DNA of 64,000 bases from Aerococcus sp. Group 1 (GTDB taxonomy: Bacteria > Bacillota > Bacilli > Lactobacillales > Aerococcaceae), in assembly GCF_000193205.1 (NCBI RefSeq), contig NC_015278.1:1860001-1924000 (forward strand). Direction: 5' to 3'. A program made the position numbers and the translations under genes. The notes under the pieces are model-generated. The model worked only from the letters and a program-made list of their open reading frames with translations, was not told the DNA's origin and searched no databases. Below are positions 40,775-49,555 of the stretch, piece after piece. The first letter of the stretch is position 1. Every line of letters begins with the position of its first letter.

Positions 40775-41050
40775 TGACGAAGGAATAGCTAAGTCACTAG
40801 CTTAGAGCAAGAGCGTGTTGATGGAAGACGTTTAGTTAGTCTTAGCGATGGGCCTTCGGAAGGCTTGCCAAGGGCTTAATTAAAGCTAAAAGCAAGACGC
40901 AAGGCTGGCGTTATCAGCAGCCGGGCGGTCAGATCAACCGCTCCTAAGTGGGCATCAGAAGATGCCAAGCAAGGTGGTACCGCAGGTTAAGTAACTTGTC
41001 CTTATAACTAATCACAAATTGGGTTAGTTATGGGGGCAAGTTTTTTGTAT
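40775..41050 (+). promoter_or_regulatory. T-box riboswitch 2, directly upstream of trpD (specifier position reads GCG)
   Basis: A second complete T-box leader: CGAAGG (40778-40783) pairs with CCTTCG, then distal stem, T-box core AAGGTGGTACCGC (40971-40983), and a terminator hairpin (AACTTG...CAAGTTTTTTG) ending near 41047. Aligned with leader 1 the specifier slot (TCTTA-GCG-ATGGG) holds GCG at 40845-40847 instead of TGG, and the variable base is T instead of C. Two T-boxes in series make an AND-type gate over trpD. Amino acid identity of this second one is uncertain. Confidence 0.8.
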
Positions 41051-41075
41051 ATAAAGATAAAAGGAGAGAATATCA

Positions 41076-42119
41076 ATGAAAACAGCAATCGAACAATTAA
41101 TTAAACACCAAGACCTATCTTACCAAGAATCCTACCAAGCGATGAAGGCCATGATGTCTGGCCAAGTCAGCCAAGCGCAAATGGCTGCCTACTTGACTGC
41201 CCTAGCTATCAAAGGGGCCAGCGACCAGGAAATCGCTGGGGCTGCAGCCGCTATGCGTGACCAAGCCAAGGCCCTTGAAACCGATCGCGACACCTTAGAA
41301 ATTGTGGGGACAGGTGGCGACCAATCCTACTCCTTCAACATTTCAACGACCGCTTCCCTAATCATTGCCGCAGCCGGCGTCCCCGTTACTAAGCACGGCA
41401 ACCGGTCAGCCTCTTCCAAATCAGGTGCAGCTGACTGTATCGAAGCGCTGGGCATCAACCTTTACCAAGATCCTGACCTAGCCAATCAATTATTGGACCA
41501 AGTCGGCATCTGCTTCCTCTTTGCTCAAAACTACCACCTCTCCATGAAAAATGTCAGTGGTGTCCGCAAAGACCTAGGGATTAAGACCGTCTTCAATATC
41601 TTAGGCCCGATTACTAATCCTGCTAAACCCAAATACCAAGTGCTGGGTGTCTATCAAGAAGACTTGATCCAACCCATGGCTAAGGTGATTAAGAACTTGG
41701 GTGTTGAGCGTGGCCTAGTGGTTTACGGCCAAGACGGCATGGATGAAATTTCCATCTCCGCTCCAACTTCAGCCCTCTTCTTCGACGGTGATTACGAAGA
41801 AAGCTTCATCATCAAGCCTGAAGACTACGGTTTCCCTAAATACCAAAAAGCTGAAATCGTTGGCGGAAGTCCAGCAGAAAACGCCCAAATTACTATTGAT
41901 ATCCTCACTGGTAAAGAACAAGGGGCCAAACGCGATATCACTCTCCTCAATGCCGCTGCTGGTCTCTACGCTGCCAGAAGAGTAGACAGTTTAAGAGCAG
42001 GAATTGACCTGGCGCGTCAAATCATTGATTCTGGGGCTGCCTACCAAGTCTTAGAAGACTACATTGCTGCCAGCCAGAAAGGAGTTTCCCATGATCTTGA
42101 AGCAGTTAGCCTTACATAG
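41076..42119 (+). CDS. trpD: Anthranilate phosphoribosyltransferase
   Basis: Joins anthranilate and PRPP to phosphoribosyl-anthranilate, first step after anthranilate. 347 residues with the PRPP/metal loop EIVGTGGDQSYSFNIST (GTGGD motif), KHGNRSASSKSGAADCIEAL and NVSGVRKDLGIKTVFNILGP. It starts after AAAGGAGAG and is the first gene of trpDCFBA. Its end overlaps trpC by 29 bases. Confidence 0.95.
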   Translation: MKTAIEQLIKHQDLSYQESYQAMKAMMSGQVSQAQMAAYLTALAIKGASDQEIAGAAAAMRDQAKALETDRDTLEIVGTGGDQSYSFNISTTASLIIAAAGVPVTKHGNRSASSKSGAADCIEALGINLYQDPDLANQLLDQVGICFLFAQNYHLSMKNVSGVRKDLGIKTVFNILGPITNPAKPKYQVLGVYQEDLIQPMAKVIKNLGVERGLVVYGQDGMDEISISAPTSALFFDGDYEESFIIKPEDYGFPKYQKAEIVGGSPAENAQITIDILTGKEQGAKRDITLLNAAAGLYAARRVDSLRAGIDLARQIIDSGAAYQVLEDYIAASQKGVSHDLEAVSLT

Positions 42120-42891
42120 TAAGGAACGGGTCCTAGCCAGTCAGGCTAAGTTTCCCCTAGAAGCCGTTAAAGAGCGCGCACTCAGTCTTGCTAAGGGAGA
42201 GCTTATCTTTGAACAGGCCTTGGCCAAGGAAGGACTGAGCCTGATTGCTGAAATCAAGAAGGCTTCCCCCTCTAAAGGAGTGATTTCTCCAGACTTTCCC
42301 TACTTAGATATTGCCAAGCACTATCAAGACAATCAAGTAGACGCCATCTCGGTATTAACTGAACCCAAATGGTTTATGGGCTCTAAGGAAATCTTTCAAG
42401 AAGTCCGGCAAACAGTGGACCTTCCCCTACTCAGAAAGGACTTTACCGTCGACCCTTATCAGCTCTATGAAGCTAAAATCATGGGCGCCAATGCGGTCTT
42501 AATCATCTGTTCACTCTTAGATCAAGGGCCTAGCCAGTTAGAAAATTATTTAAGTATTTGTCATGACCTAGGCCTCAGTGCCCTGGTGGAAACCCATAAC
42601 CTGGAAGAAATCGACCTGGCCTTAGCCTGTGGCGCTAAGATTATCGGGGTCAATAACCGCAACTTGAAGGACTTCTCTGTTAACTTCAACCATGCAGCCG
42701 AGCTAAGGAGTCGGATTCCAGATTCGGTTCTCTTTGTCGCAGAAAGCGGGGTATATGGTTCAGAAGATATTCAGTCCCTGAATGAAATTGGCGCGGATGC
42801 CGTCTTAGTGGGCGAAGCTTTGATGCGTCAAGACGATCCTAGCGCCCTTATCCAAGCCTTTCGAAAGGTTAGCCAAGCCTATGAAGCTTAA
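42091..42891 (+). CDS. trpC: Indole-3-glycerol phosphate synthase
   Basis: Converts CdRP to indole-glycerol phosphate in tryptophan synthesis. A 266-residue TIM barrel: AEIKKASPSKGVISPDF (catalytic Lys), LLRKDFTVDPYQLYEAK, IIGVNNRNLKDFSVN and LFVAESGVYGSEDIQ. The ATG at 42091 lies eight bases after AAAGGAG; an upstream in-frame ATG (42064) is less likely. Overlaps trpD end and trpF start, indicating translational coupling. Confidence 0.95.
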   Translation: MILKQLALHSKERVLASQAKFPLEAVKERALSLAKGELIFEQALAKEGLSLIAEIKKASPSKGVISPDFPYLDIAKHYQDNQVDAISVLTEPKWFMGSKEIFQEVRQTVDLPLLRKDFTVDPYQLYEAKIMGANAVLIICSLLDQGPSQLENYLSICHDLGLSALVETHNLEEIDLALACGAKIIGVNNRNLKDFSVNFNHAAELRSRIPDSVLFVAESGVYGSEDIQSLNEIGADAVLVGEALMRQDDPSALIQAFRKVSQAYEA

Positions 42892-43483
42892 AATATGTGG
42901 CCTCAAGCGGCCAGTCGATATCAGCTACTGCAACCCCTTAGCCATTGATTATGTTGGTTTCATTGTTGATTATCCCAAAAGCCAACGCTCAGTTAGTCTC
43001 TCCACCCTCGAAGATTTGAGTCAGCGCGTCAACCCTAACATTCAAAAAGTCGGTGTCTTTGTTAATGAAAAGTTAGACCTTATCGCTGACCTTTTAAAAC
43101 AAGGAATCATCGATATCGCCCAATTGCACGGTCAGGAAAGCCCCGCTGACATCGTCTATCTACAAAATACTACTGCTAAGCCCATCTGGAAGGCCTTTGC
43201 CATTCAGGATACTAAAGACCTCGATAGGGCTAAAGCCAGTCCCGCTGACCAGATCCTACTCGACTACAAAGAGGCTGGTAGCGGCAAGTCCTTTAACTGG
43301 AAACTCTTAAAGGATTTCGACCGCCCCTTTATCCTCGCTGGTGGCCTGAATGCAAATAATATCAAAAGTGCCATTGACCAAGTAAAGCCCGCTGCCCTTG
43401 ACCTCTCGACTGGAGTAGAAAGTCAAGGCCATAAGGATCCCAATAAAATCAAAGAAATAGTAAGGATGGTAAAAGATGTCTAA
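42881..43483 (+). CDS. trpF: Phosphoribosylanthranilate isomerase
   Basis: Amadori isomerisation of PRA to CdRP. 200 residues. [13 protein letters not shown] holds the catalytic Cys, and [18 protein letters not shown] (with Asp/His environment), [13 protein letters not shown] and [14 protein letters not shown] are the phosphate-site loops. It overlaps trpC by 11 bases and trpB by 8. Confidence 0.93.
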   Translation: MKLKICGLKRPVDISYCNPLAIDYVGFIVDYPKSQRSVSLSTLEDLSQRVNPNIQKVGVFVNEKLDLIADLLKQGIIDIAQLHGQESPADIVYLQNTTAKPIWKAFAIQDTKDLDRAKASPADQILLDYKEAGSGKSFNWKLLKDFDRPFILAGGLNANNIKSAIDQVKPAALDLSTGVESQGHKDPNKIKEIVRMVKDV

Positions 43484-44660
43484 AGGAAGATTTGGAGAAT
43501 ACGGTGGCCAATTCGTGGCAGAAACCTTAATGCCTTCTGTCATCGAATTAGAAGCAGCCTATCATAAATATAAAAATGACCCTGAATTCCAAGAAGAATT
43601 GACGGATTTATTAAATAATTACGCCGGACGCCCCAGCCTACTCTATTACGCTAAGAATATGACCGCAGATTTAGGCGGTCCAAAAATCTACCTCAAACGT
43701 GAAGACCTCAACCATACTGGAGCCCATAAAATTAATAATGTTCTCGGTCAAGTGCTCTTGGCTAAAAAGATGGGCAAAACCCGGATCATTGCGGAAACCG
43801 GAGCCGGCCAACACGGGGTTGCTACTGCAACTGCCTGCGCCTTGTTGAACTTAGACTGTGTGGTTTACATGGGCAAACACGATACCGAACGCCAAGCCCT
43901 CAATGTCTATCGGATGAAATTACTGGGCGCCCAAGTCGTTGCTGTTGATTCCGGCACTGGCACTTTAAAAGATGCGGTTAATGAAACCATGAAAGAATGG
44001 AGCCGGCGGATGGAAGACACCCACTATTGCATCGGTTCGGCCATGGGACCCCACCCCTTTCCAACCATGGTACGTGACTTCCAAAGTGTCATTTCAAGAG
44101 AAATGCGCCAAGAAATCCTTGAGCGCGAAGGGCGCTTGCCGGATGCCGTTCTTGCCTGTGTTGGTGGCGGATCCAACGCTATCGGCTCTTTTGCCGCCTT
44201 TATCGATGACCCTGAAGTACAATTATTCGGTTGCGAAGGTGCCGGTCACGGAGTGGATAGTCCAGATACCGCCGCCACCATGCAAGTGGGGCGGCCAGGG
44301 GTCTACCATGGCATGAAGACCATCATCGCCCAAGATGCGGATGGCCAGGTCAACCCTGTCTATTCCATCTCAGCAGGTCTTGACTATCCAGGAATTGGCC
44401 CTGAGCATGCCAATCTAGCTGCCAGAAAGCGGGCCCAATATGTTCCCATCACGGATGAAGAAGCGGTCCAAGCTTTTGAATACCTTAGCCGGGCGGAAGG
44501 GATTATTCCCGCCATCGAATCTGCTCACGCCGTTGCCTACGCCATCAAATTAGCTAAAACCATGCGCCCCGACCAAATTATCTGTATTACCTTGTCTGGT
44601 CGTGGTGATAAGGATTGTGCCGCCATTGCACGTTACCGGGGGGAAAAAATTTATGACTAG
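43476..44660 (+). CDS. trpB: Tryptophan synthase beta chain
   Basis: PLP enzyme that condenses indole with L-serine to tryptophan. 394 residues. [19 protein letters not shown] has the Schiff-base Lys, followed by [20 protein letters not shown] and [15 protein letters not shown] (PLP phosphate loop) and [11 protein letters not shown]. Full length and typical TrpB1 type. Overlaps trpA by 8 bases. Confidence 0.96.
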   Translation: MSKGRFGEYGGQFVAETLMPSVIELEAAYHKYKNDPEFQEELTDLLNNYAGRPSLLYYAKNMTADLGGPKIYLKREDLNHTGAHKINNVLGQVLLAKKMGKTRIIAETGAGQHGVATATACALLNLDCVVYMGKHDTERQALNVYRMKLLGAQVVAVDSGTGTLKDAVNETMKEWSRRMEDTHYCIGSAMGPHPFPTMVRDFQSVISREMRQEILEREGRLPDAVLACVGGGSNAIGSFAAFIDDPEVQLFGCEGAGHGVDSPDTAATMQVGRPGVYHGMKTIIAQDADGQVNPVYSISAGLDYPGIGPEHANLAARKRAQYVPITDEEAVQAFEYLSRAEGIIPAIESAHAVAYAIKLAKTMRPDQIICITLSGRGDKDCAAIARYRGEKIYD

Positions 44661-45426
44661 CATTCAATCCGTTTTCCAAAATAAAAAAGCTTTTATTCCT
44701 TATATAACCGCCGGCTATCCTGACCTCGCCAGCACCGAAAGATATATTGAAGCCATGGCCGAAGAGGGAGCCAGTTTAATTGAAATTGGTATTCCCTTCT
44801 CCGATCCTACGGCAGAGGGTCCAGTCATCCAACACGCTATTGAAACAGCCTTAGCAGCTGGTCTCCATACTGATGATGTCTTCGCTATGGTTGAGCGCCT
44901 CCAAAAGAAAATTGACACCCCCTTGGTCTTTATGACCTATGCCAATATCGTCTTTGGTTATGGCCCAAAGAAATTCATGCGCCGCTGCCAAGAAGTGGGT
45001 ATTCAGGGAATTATCATCCCTGACGTGCCTTACGAAGAGAAAGGCGAGCTCCTCCCCTATAGTCAGAAACATGGAGTCGCCTTAATCTCCTTAGTCGCGC
45101 CGACTTCCCATGACCGCATCCATAAAATCGCTAAAGAAGCGGAAGGTTTCCTTTATGTTGTTTCATCACTAGGAGTAACCGGAACTCGGCAAAACATTCA
45201 AACAGACCTTGGCGCTATGATTGAAGCCATCCGTCAAGCTAACCCCGATATTCCTGCCGCCATTGGCTTTGGGGTCTCTAATCCCAGCCAAGCTAAACAA
45301 ATGGCTGACCTGTCCGATGGGGTGATTATTGGGTCTGCTATCATTAAACTGATTGACCAATACCAAGACCAGGCGGAGGAGCCGATCCGTGCATTTACTC
45401 GATCCATTGTGCAAGCCATTCAATAA
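44653..45426 (+). CDS. trpA: Tryptophan synthase alpha chain
   Basis: Splits indole-glycerol phosphate to indole, which is channelled to TrpB. 257 residues. [20 protein letters not shown] holds the catalytic Glu; [11 protein letters not shown] holds the second acid, and [20 protein letters not shown] and IIGSAII are the phosphate loops. Start ATG 44653 overlaps trpB; the upstream in-frame codons belong to trpB. Last gene of the operon; a short terminator follows at 45451. Confidence 0.95.
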   Translation: MTSIQSVFQNKKAFIPYITAGYPDLASTERYIEAMAEEGASLIEIGIPFSDPTAEGPVIQHAIETALAAGLHTDDVFAMVERLQKKIDTPLVFMTYANIVFGYGPKKFMRRCQEVGIQGIIIPDVPYEEKGELLPYSQKHGVALISLVAPTSHDRIHKIAKEAEGFLYVVSSLGVTGTRQNIQTDLGAMIEAIRQANPDIPAAIGFGVSNPSQAKQMADLSDGVIIGSAIIKLIDQYQDQAEEPIRAFTRSIVQAIQ

Positions 45427-45450
45427 AACAACGGTAATACTCATTTCTCT

Positions 45451-45480
45451 AGCCACTTAAAAGGTGGCTTTTATTTTTAT
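45451..45480 (+). terminator. Terminator of the trp operon
   Basis: AGCCAC pairs with GTGGCT around a short loop, then TTTTATTTTT. Confidence 0.65.
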
Positions 45481-45596
45481 ACCCGGCCTCTACTAAATTG
45501 CCATCATATATTAATTTATTAAGGGAACTAGACATCGATTCCTTTTTAAAGCCATTTTTCCCGTGCTTCATAGAGAACTTTTATATACATAGATCT

Positions 45597-45630
45597 TTGA
45601 CTTGCTAAGTTAATCTCATAATGATATCAT
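45597..45630 (+). promoter_or_regulatory. Possible promoter with overlapping palindrome, upstream of the SPFH gene
   Basis: TTGACT (45597-45602), a 16-base spacer and TAATGA (45619-45624) look like a -35/-10 pair. ATGATATCAT (45621-45630), a perfect palindrome with a half copy (AGATATCAAAT) next to it, overlaps the -10 and could be an operator. The rest of the 300-base gap shows nothing else. Confidence 0.35.
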
Positions 45631-45730
45631 AAAGATATCAAATAGATAGAAGCGATCGCATTAAAGTCACGTATAGAAACTATTATTTTAAAGGAATTTG
45701 TCACTAGCCTTATAGGAAAGGAAGATTCAC

Positions 45731-46762
45731 ATGGCCAATACAGATAAGAAACTAGACACTGGTATTACTGAAACTGTTTTAACTGGTAAGAAAAACGGCA
45801 TGGCGGTACTAATCGCTTATGTTATCGGTTTTATTCTCGCAGTTATCTTACTAGTTGCCGATTTATATCCCTTAATTAATGCGCTAGCTATCGCCTACCT
45901 GGCCTTAGCCTGGTTAATTCTCTTTGGTCTCAAGGTTTTAAGTCCACAGGAATCATTAGTCTTAACCCTCTTTGGTAGGTATATCGGTACCCTTAAGGGG
46001 GAAGGTTTTTACTTTGTTAATCCCTTCAGTCAAGCCATCAACCCCGCTGCCGGCACCTATCTCGGTCAAAGTGGCGATGTAAGGAAAACAGAAAAGCAGT
46101 CGGCTGATGACAAAAATGCTGTCCAATTCTCTATCGGCCCCAGCAAAAAAATTTCGCTTAAAGCCATGACTCTCAATAACAGCAAGCAAAAAATCAACGA
46201 CTACTTGGGTAACCCGGTTGAAATTGGTATTGCGGTTATTTGGCGGGTAGATGACACGGCTAAGGCAGTTTTTAATGTTGATAACTATAAAGAATACCTG
46301 TCCTTACAAACCGATTCTGCCCTCCGTAACATTATTCGCCAATATCCCTATGATGTGAATCCAAAATTTGAAATTGATACCACTGGAGATGGTGAACCCG
46401 ATGACGGCTCTCTCCGAGGGTCCAGTGAGATTGTTGCCCTTCGCATTAAGGAAGAGATCCAAAGTCGGGTGGACTTTGCCGGGTTAGAAATTGTCGAAGC
46501 CCGCATCACCCACCTCTCCTATGCCCCTGAAATTGCAGCGGCCATGTTACAACGCCAACAAGCTTCGGCTCTCATTGATGCCCGAGCTATGATCGTCGAT
46601 GGCGCTGTGGGGATGGTGGAAATGGCCCTAGACAAGCTCGAGGCCAAGCAAGTGGTCGACCTGGATGAGGAACGCAAGGCAGCCATGGTTTCCAACCTCT
46701 TAGTTGTGCTCTGTGGCAATAGCGAAGTCTCCCCCATTGTGAACTCAGGAAGTCTTTACTAA
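45731..46762 (+). CDS. SPFH/Band 7 domain membrane protein
   Basis: 343 residues. Two N-terminal membrane helices (about 24-45 and 50-68) are followed by a Band 7 domain: LSPQESLVLTLFGRYIGTLK, GEGFYFVNPF, NDYLGNPVEIGIAVIWRVDD, SDSALRNIIRQYPYDV-like region and GLEIVEARITHLSYAPEIAA, ending in a coiled coil (about 275-320). SPFH proteins build membrane microdomain scaffolds. The next gene, an Arc-type RHH protein, overlaps it in the TAATG pattern, a conserved-looking pair. Confidence 0.88.
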   Translation: MANTDKKLDTGITETVLTGKKNGMAVLIAYVIGFILAVILLVADLYPLINALAIAYLALAWLILFGLKVLSPQESLVLTLFGRYIGTLKGEGFYFVNPFSQAINPAAGTYLGQSGDVRKTEKQSADDKNAVQFSIGPSKKISLKAMTLNNSKQKINDYLGNPVEIGIAVIWRVDDTAKAVFNVDNYKEYLSLQTDSALRNIIRQYPYDVNPKFEIDTTGDGEPDDGSLRGSSEIVALRIKEEIQSRVDFAGLEIVEARITHLSYAPEIAAAMLQRQQASALIDARAMIVDGAVGMVEMALDKLEAKQVVDLDEERKAAMVSNLLVVLCGNSEVSPIVNSGSLY

Positions 46763-46956
46763 TGGCTAAGAAACAAGTCCCACTCCGCATCTCACAAAAG
46801 CTCTATGACCAATTAGCCGCTTGGGCCGAGGATGACTTCCGTTCCATCAACGGACAGATTGAGTACCTGCTGACCGAATGCGTGAAGCAACGCAAGAAAG
46901 ACGGCAAATATGTTAGCGAAACCATGAATGACCGCATCGATTTGGATATTGAATAA
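46762..46956 (+). CDS. Arc-type ribbon-helix-helix protein
   Basis: 64 residues: QVPLRISQKLYDQLAAWAED then DFRSINGQIEYLLTECVKQR is the Arc/MetJ RHH pattern (strand, helix, N-G-x-I turn, helix). It would bind DNA as a dimer. Its start codon shares a base with the SPFH stop, so the two are coupled. Function unproven; perhaps an autoregulator or an adaptor of the SPFH complex. Strong terminator follows. Confidence 0.8.
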   Translation: MAKKQVPLRISQKLYDQLAAWAEDDFRSINGQIEYLLTECVKQRKKDGKYVSETMNDRIDLDIE

Positions 46957-46959
46957 TAG

Positions 46960-47004
46960 AAAGCGGCACAGCCTCGTTAATTGACGCGCTGTGCCGCTTT
47001 GATT
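46960..47004. terminator. Strong terminator, 13-base perfect stem
   Basis: AAAGCGGCACAGC (46960-46972) pairs with GCTGTGCCGCTTT (46988-47000); convergent genes on both sides can use it. Confidence 0.88.
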
Positions 47005-47015
47005 TGTTTAACTGT

Positions 47016-47756
47016 TTAAGAAAGGGTCGCTTGAAAAAATTCTGCTGTCTGCTGGCTAATCCGGATAGGTACCCGGTGACCCACCTCATCTAAAACCGTC
47101 CATTCCAGGTGGGCTTTAGGAAAATCGGCCTTAAATTTTTGAATATCTTCCTGGTTTAAGCTTAAGATGTCGGCATTATCAGCGCCACCATTGTAAACAT
47201 AGACAGGCTGGTTTAAAAATTCTTCTGGATGGTCAGTCGGATTATTGCTGAGGATAACAGCTAACTTACTAGCGTCAATTTCATCCGGATAGCGATCACC
47301 ATAGATTATTCGCAGCTGTTCTTCTAAATTAAGCCCAGCAATGTGAATGGCTAGTCCACTTAAGGATTGATAATAAGCCGTCCCGATCATGGCTGCCATA
47401 ATCCCGCCCATGGAAGCGCCGTAGACAAATAAATTGTCGATGGTATATTGCTTTTGAATGGCAGACACTAAGCGGGGAAATTCCTCAAAGCTTTGGACGA
47501 TAATACCTGGCATAATGCCTATGGAAGTCTCGGGAAAAGGATCGACTTGGCGGTCGCCATGGAGAGGGGCATCAGGCAAGAAGACATGAAAACCATTAGC
47601 CGCATAAATCAGCCCTTGTTTGATCAAGGCTTCCTTATTCAATTTATAGCCATGGTAACCGATCACCATGTTTTTAGACTCCTCTTCTTGTGGGTAGATT
47701 TCCACCAGTGCTATGCCCTCAAGCTGGGTAAATTTCACAGTAAAGCTGCCGTCCAT
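47016..47756 (-). CDS. Alpha/beta hydrolase (prolyl-oligopeptidase-like esterase)
   Basis: 246-residue serine hydrolase fold. VIGYHGYKLNKEALIKQGL has the oxyanion H-G, FVYGASMGGIMAAMIG is the nucleophile elbow (G-A-S-M-G-G), NGGADNADIL supplies a candidate Asp and VGHRVP the catalytic His. It resembles YitV-type esterases of bacilli. Substrate unknown. Standalone gene. Confidence 0.85.
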   Translation of the reverse strand: MDGSFTVKFTQLEGIALVEIYPQEEESKNMVIGYHGYKLNKEALIKQGLIYAANGFHVFLPDAPLHGDRQVDPFPETSIGIMPGIIVQSFEEFPRLVSAIQKQYTIDNLFVYGASMGGIMAAMIGTAYYQSLSGLAIHIAGLNLEEQLRIIYGDRYPDEIDASKLAVILSNNPTDHPEEFLNQPVYVYNGGADNADILSLNQEDIQKFKADFPKAHLEWTVLDEVGHRVPIRISQQTAEFFQATLS

Positions 47757-47875
47757 GATCTCCCATTCCCTTCTATGTGTTACTATCTAAACGAATCTCT
47801 CTTAAAATTTTACCATGCCTTAATCACAAAGTTGTCTTCCCCGCTCATGCTCCTTTAATTATTGAAAAGAAGTTA

Positions 47876-47915
47876 AAAACTCCGCCCACTTGTACGAGCT
47901 GGGCGGAATTTTTTA
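47876..47915. terminator. Bidirectional terminator
   Basis: TCCGCCCA pairs with TGGGCGGA, flanked by A-run and T6, downstream of the 96-residue gene on the minus strand. Confidence 0.75.
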
Positions 47916-47951
47916 TTAAAAGTAATAATGGCTGCAACACTAGCGATGAAG

Positions 47952-48242
47952 CTAAAGGATGCGTTTAAAATGCCAGTAAAAGAATAAAATCGGACTAATT
48001 AAAAAATACACTGGATAGAGAATCTTACTTGTAACAAAATAACCCGCTTCTGAGTCATAGGGTAGTGTTAAGACCACTTGGGGAAAGAGCGCCCAGGCCA
48101 AGCATAAGTAAATTCCCAGTAGGATACCTGGAAATTGCGTGAGTTCAATCCCAAAATAATCCGTCAGCAAGAAATAGACGACAAAAGTAAAAAAGCTACT
48201 AATAAAATAAGCGACCAAAGTGATAAATAAACCGTTTTTCAT
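47952..48242 (-). CDS. Small membrane protein of unknown function
   Basis: 96 residues with three likely helices (about 3-26, 38-60, 74-92). ATG 48242 has GAGGTG seven bases upstream, better than the GTG at 48251. The C-terminus is basic (FYWHFKRIL). No recognisable family. Divergent from ogt. Confidence 0.65.
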   Translation of the reverse strand: MKNGLFITLVAYFISSFFTFVVYFLLTDYFGIELTQFPGILLGIYLCLAWALFPQVVLTLPYDSEAGYFVTSKILYPVYFLISPILFFYWHFKRIL

Positions 48243-48440
48243 GAGAATCACCTCTGCTATTAATGGTTAAGGCTTACCTATCTAGCTAGCTTTATTATAA
48301 CAAAAGTGATTAAATAATAGGATTTATCCTTTACAAAAATTTCATTTTTAAAATAGCAGTCTATTACGCACCAGCTGAGATGTTACAATAGCTTTAAAGA
48401 CTGAAAACTTTAATTAAAATAAAAAGGAGGCACAGACTTC

Positions 48441-48977
48441 TTGTTTACCTGGACATATACTACTCCCAAAGACTTCAATGACATTATCTTGATCAGTGAT
48501 GGGGAAAGCTTGACGGGACTCTATTTTGCGAGATCAAGAGACGCTCACAAACATCAACTGGAATATGCTAAAAAAACCAGTCAGCCTTTCCAAGAAAGTA
48601 TCGACTGGTTAGATCGTTATTTTGCCGGTGAGCTTCCCCCGTTCACTCCAAAGTTCCGCTTAAAAGATCCCACGCCCTTCCGCCAAGAGGTAGCGGAAGT
48701 CATGCTTAGGATTCCCTATGGCCATGTACTGACCTACCAAGATATTGCCAATAAGATTGCCCAGAAAAGAGGAAAGCCTAGTATGTCAGCTCAAGCAGTT
48801 GGTGGAGCGGTTGGCTGGAATCCAATTTGCTTAATCATTCCCTGCCACCGGGTCGTCGGTAAAGATAAAAAGCTGACTGGCTATGGCGGTGGACTAAACA
48901 ATAAATACCAACTACTCAAGTTAGAAGGCCAGGACATGAGTCAATTTACCTGGCCTAAAGGAGGTCACGACTCATGA
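48441..48977 (+). CDS. ogt: Methylated-DNA-protein cysteine methyltransferase
   Basis: Suicide repair of O6-methylguanine. 178 residues. The acceptor site is LIIPCHRVVGKD (PCHRV), with the DNA-recognition helix YQDIANKIAQKRGKPSMSAQ and the arginine-finger region AVGGAVGWNPI. The start is TTG (48441) ten bases after GGAGG; there is no closer ATG. It overlaps tag by four bases (ATGA), a paired alkylation-repair operon. Confidence 0.93.
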   Translation: MFTWTYTTPKDFNDIILISDGESLTGLYFARSRDAHKHQLEYAKKTSQPFQESIDWLDRYFAGELPPFTPKFRLKDPTPFRQEVAEVMLRIPYGHVLTYQDIANKIAQKRGKPSMSAQAVGGAVGWNPICLIIPCHRVVGKDKKLTGYGGGLNNKYQLLKLEGQDMSQFTWPKGGHDS

Positions 48978-49519
48978 AACGCTGCCATTGGTGCAATTTA
49001 GCTAACCCCTTATATGTGACTTACCATGACCAGGAATGGGGAATAGCTAACTTCCAGGACCCTTACCTCTTTGAAATGCTTATCTTAGAATCTTTTCAAG
49101 CCGGTCTTTCCTGGGAAACCATCTTGAACAAAAGAGTAGCCTTCCGCCAAGCCTATGACCACTTTAATGTGGACAAGGTAGCCCAGTACGGTGAGGATAA
49201 AGTGCAAGAATTAATCGCCAATCCTCAAATCATCCGCCACCCAGCCAAAATTCGAGCCAGTATCCAAAACGCCCAAGTCTTACAGAATATTCAAGCTGAC
49301 TATGGCTCCTTTTATGCCTACCTAACTACCTTTACCCAAGGGAAGCGGTGGGTTGAATTAGACAAAACGTCGAGCCCCTTATCAGAGGCTGTCTCTAAAG
49401 GCCTCAAACAAAAAGGGATGGCCTTTATCGGTCCTACTATCATCTATTCCTATCTCCAGGCCTGCGGTATCATCTATTCTCATGAGAAGAATTGTTTTCT
49501 CTATCGCACTGAAATTTGA
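48974..49519 (+). CDS. tag: DNA-3-methyladenine glycosylase I
   Basis: Excises N3-methyladenine. 181 residues. Starts MKRCHWCNLANPLYVTYHDQEWG, where Cys4 and His17-type ligands bind zinc; the other two ligands are near the end (YSHEKNCFLYR). The helix-hairpin-helix core includes LILESFQAGLSWETILNKR with the catalytic Glu. Coupled to ogt; together they repair methylation damage. It ends 37 bases before the convergent helicase gene. Confidence 0.94.
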   Translation: MKRCHWCNLANPLYVTYHDQEWGIANFQDPYLFEMLILESFQAGLSWETILNKRVAFRQAYDHFNVDKVAQYGEDKVQELIANPQIIRHPAKIRASIQNAQVLQNIQADYGSFYAYLTTFTQGKRWVELDKTSSPLSEAVSKGLKQKGMAFIGPTIIYSYLQACGIIYSHEKNCFLYRTEI

Positions 49520-49555
49520 CTTAAATAAGTAGGAGATGTTTGCAAAGACCAGAGC

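Noticed and set aside
45640..45665. GCGATCGC palindrome as a special genome repeat
   Set aside because: Similar GCGATCG strings occur only sporadically (for example near 27001); not enough for a repeat family.
45500..45730. A small RNA or T-box between trpA and the SPFH gene
   Set aside because: No T-box core or stable long stem; only a terminator and a plausible promoter.
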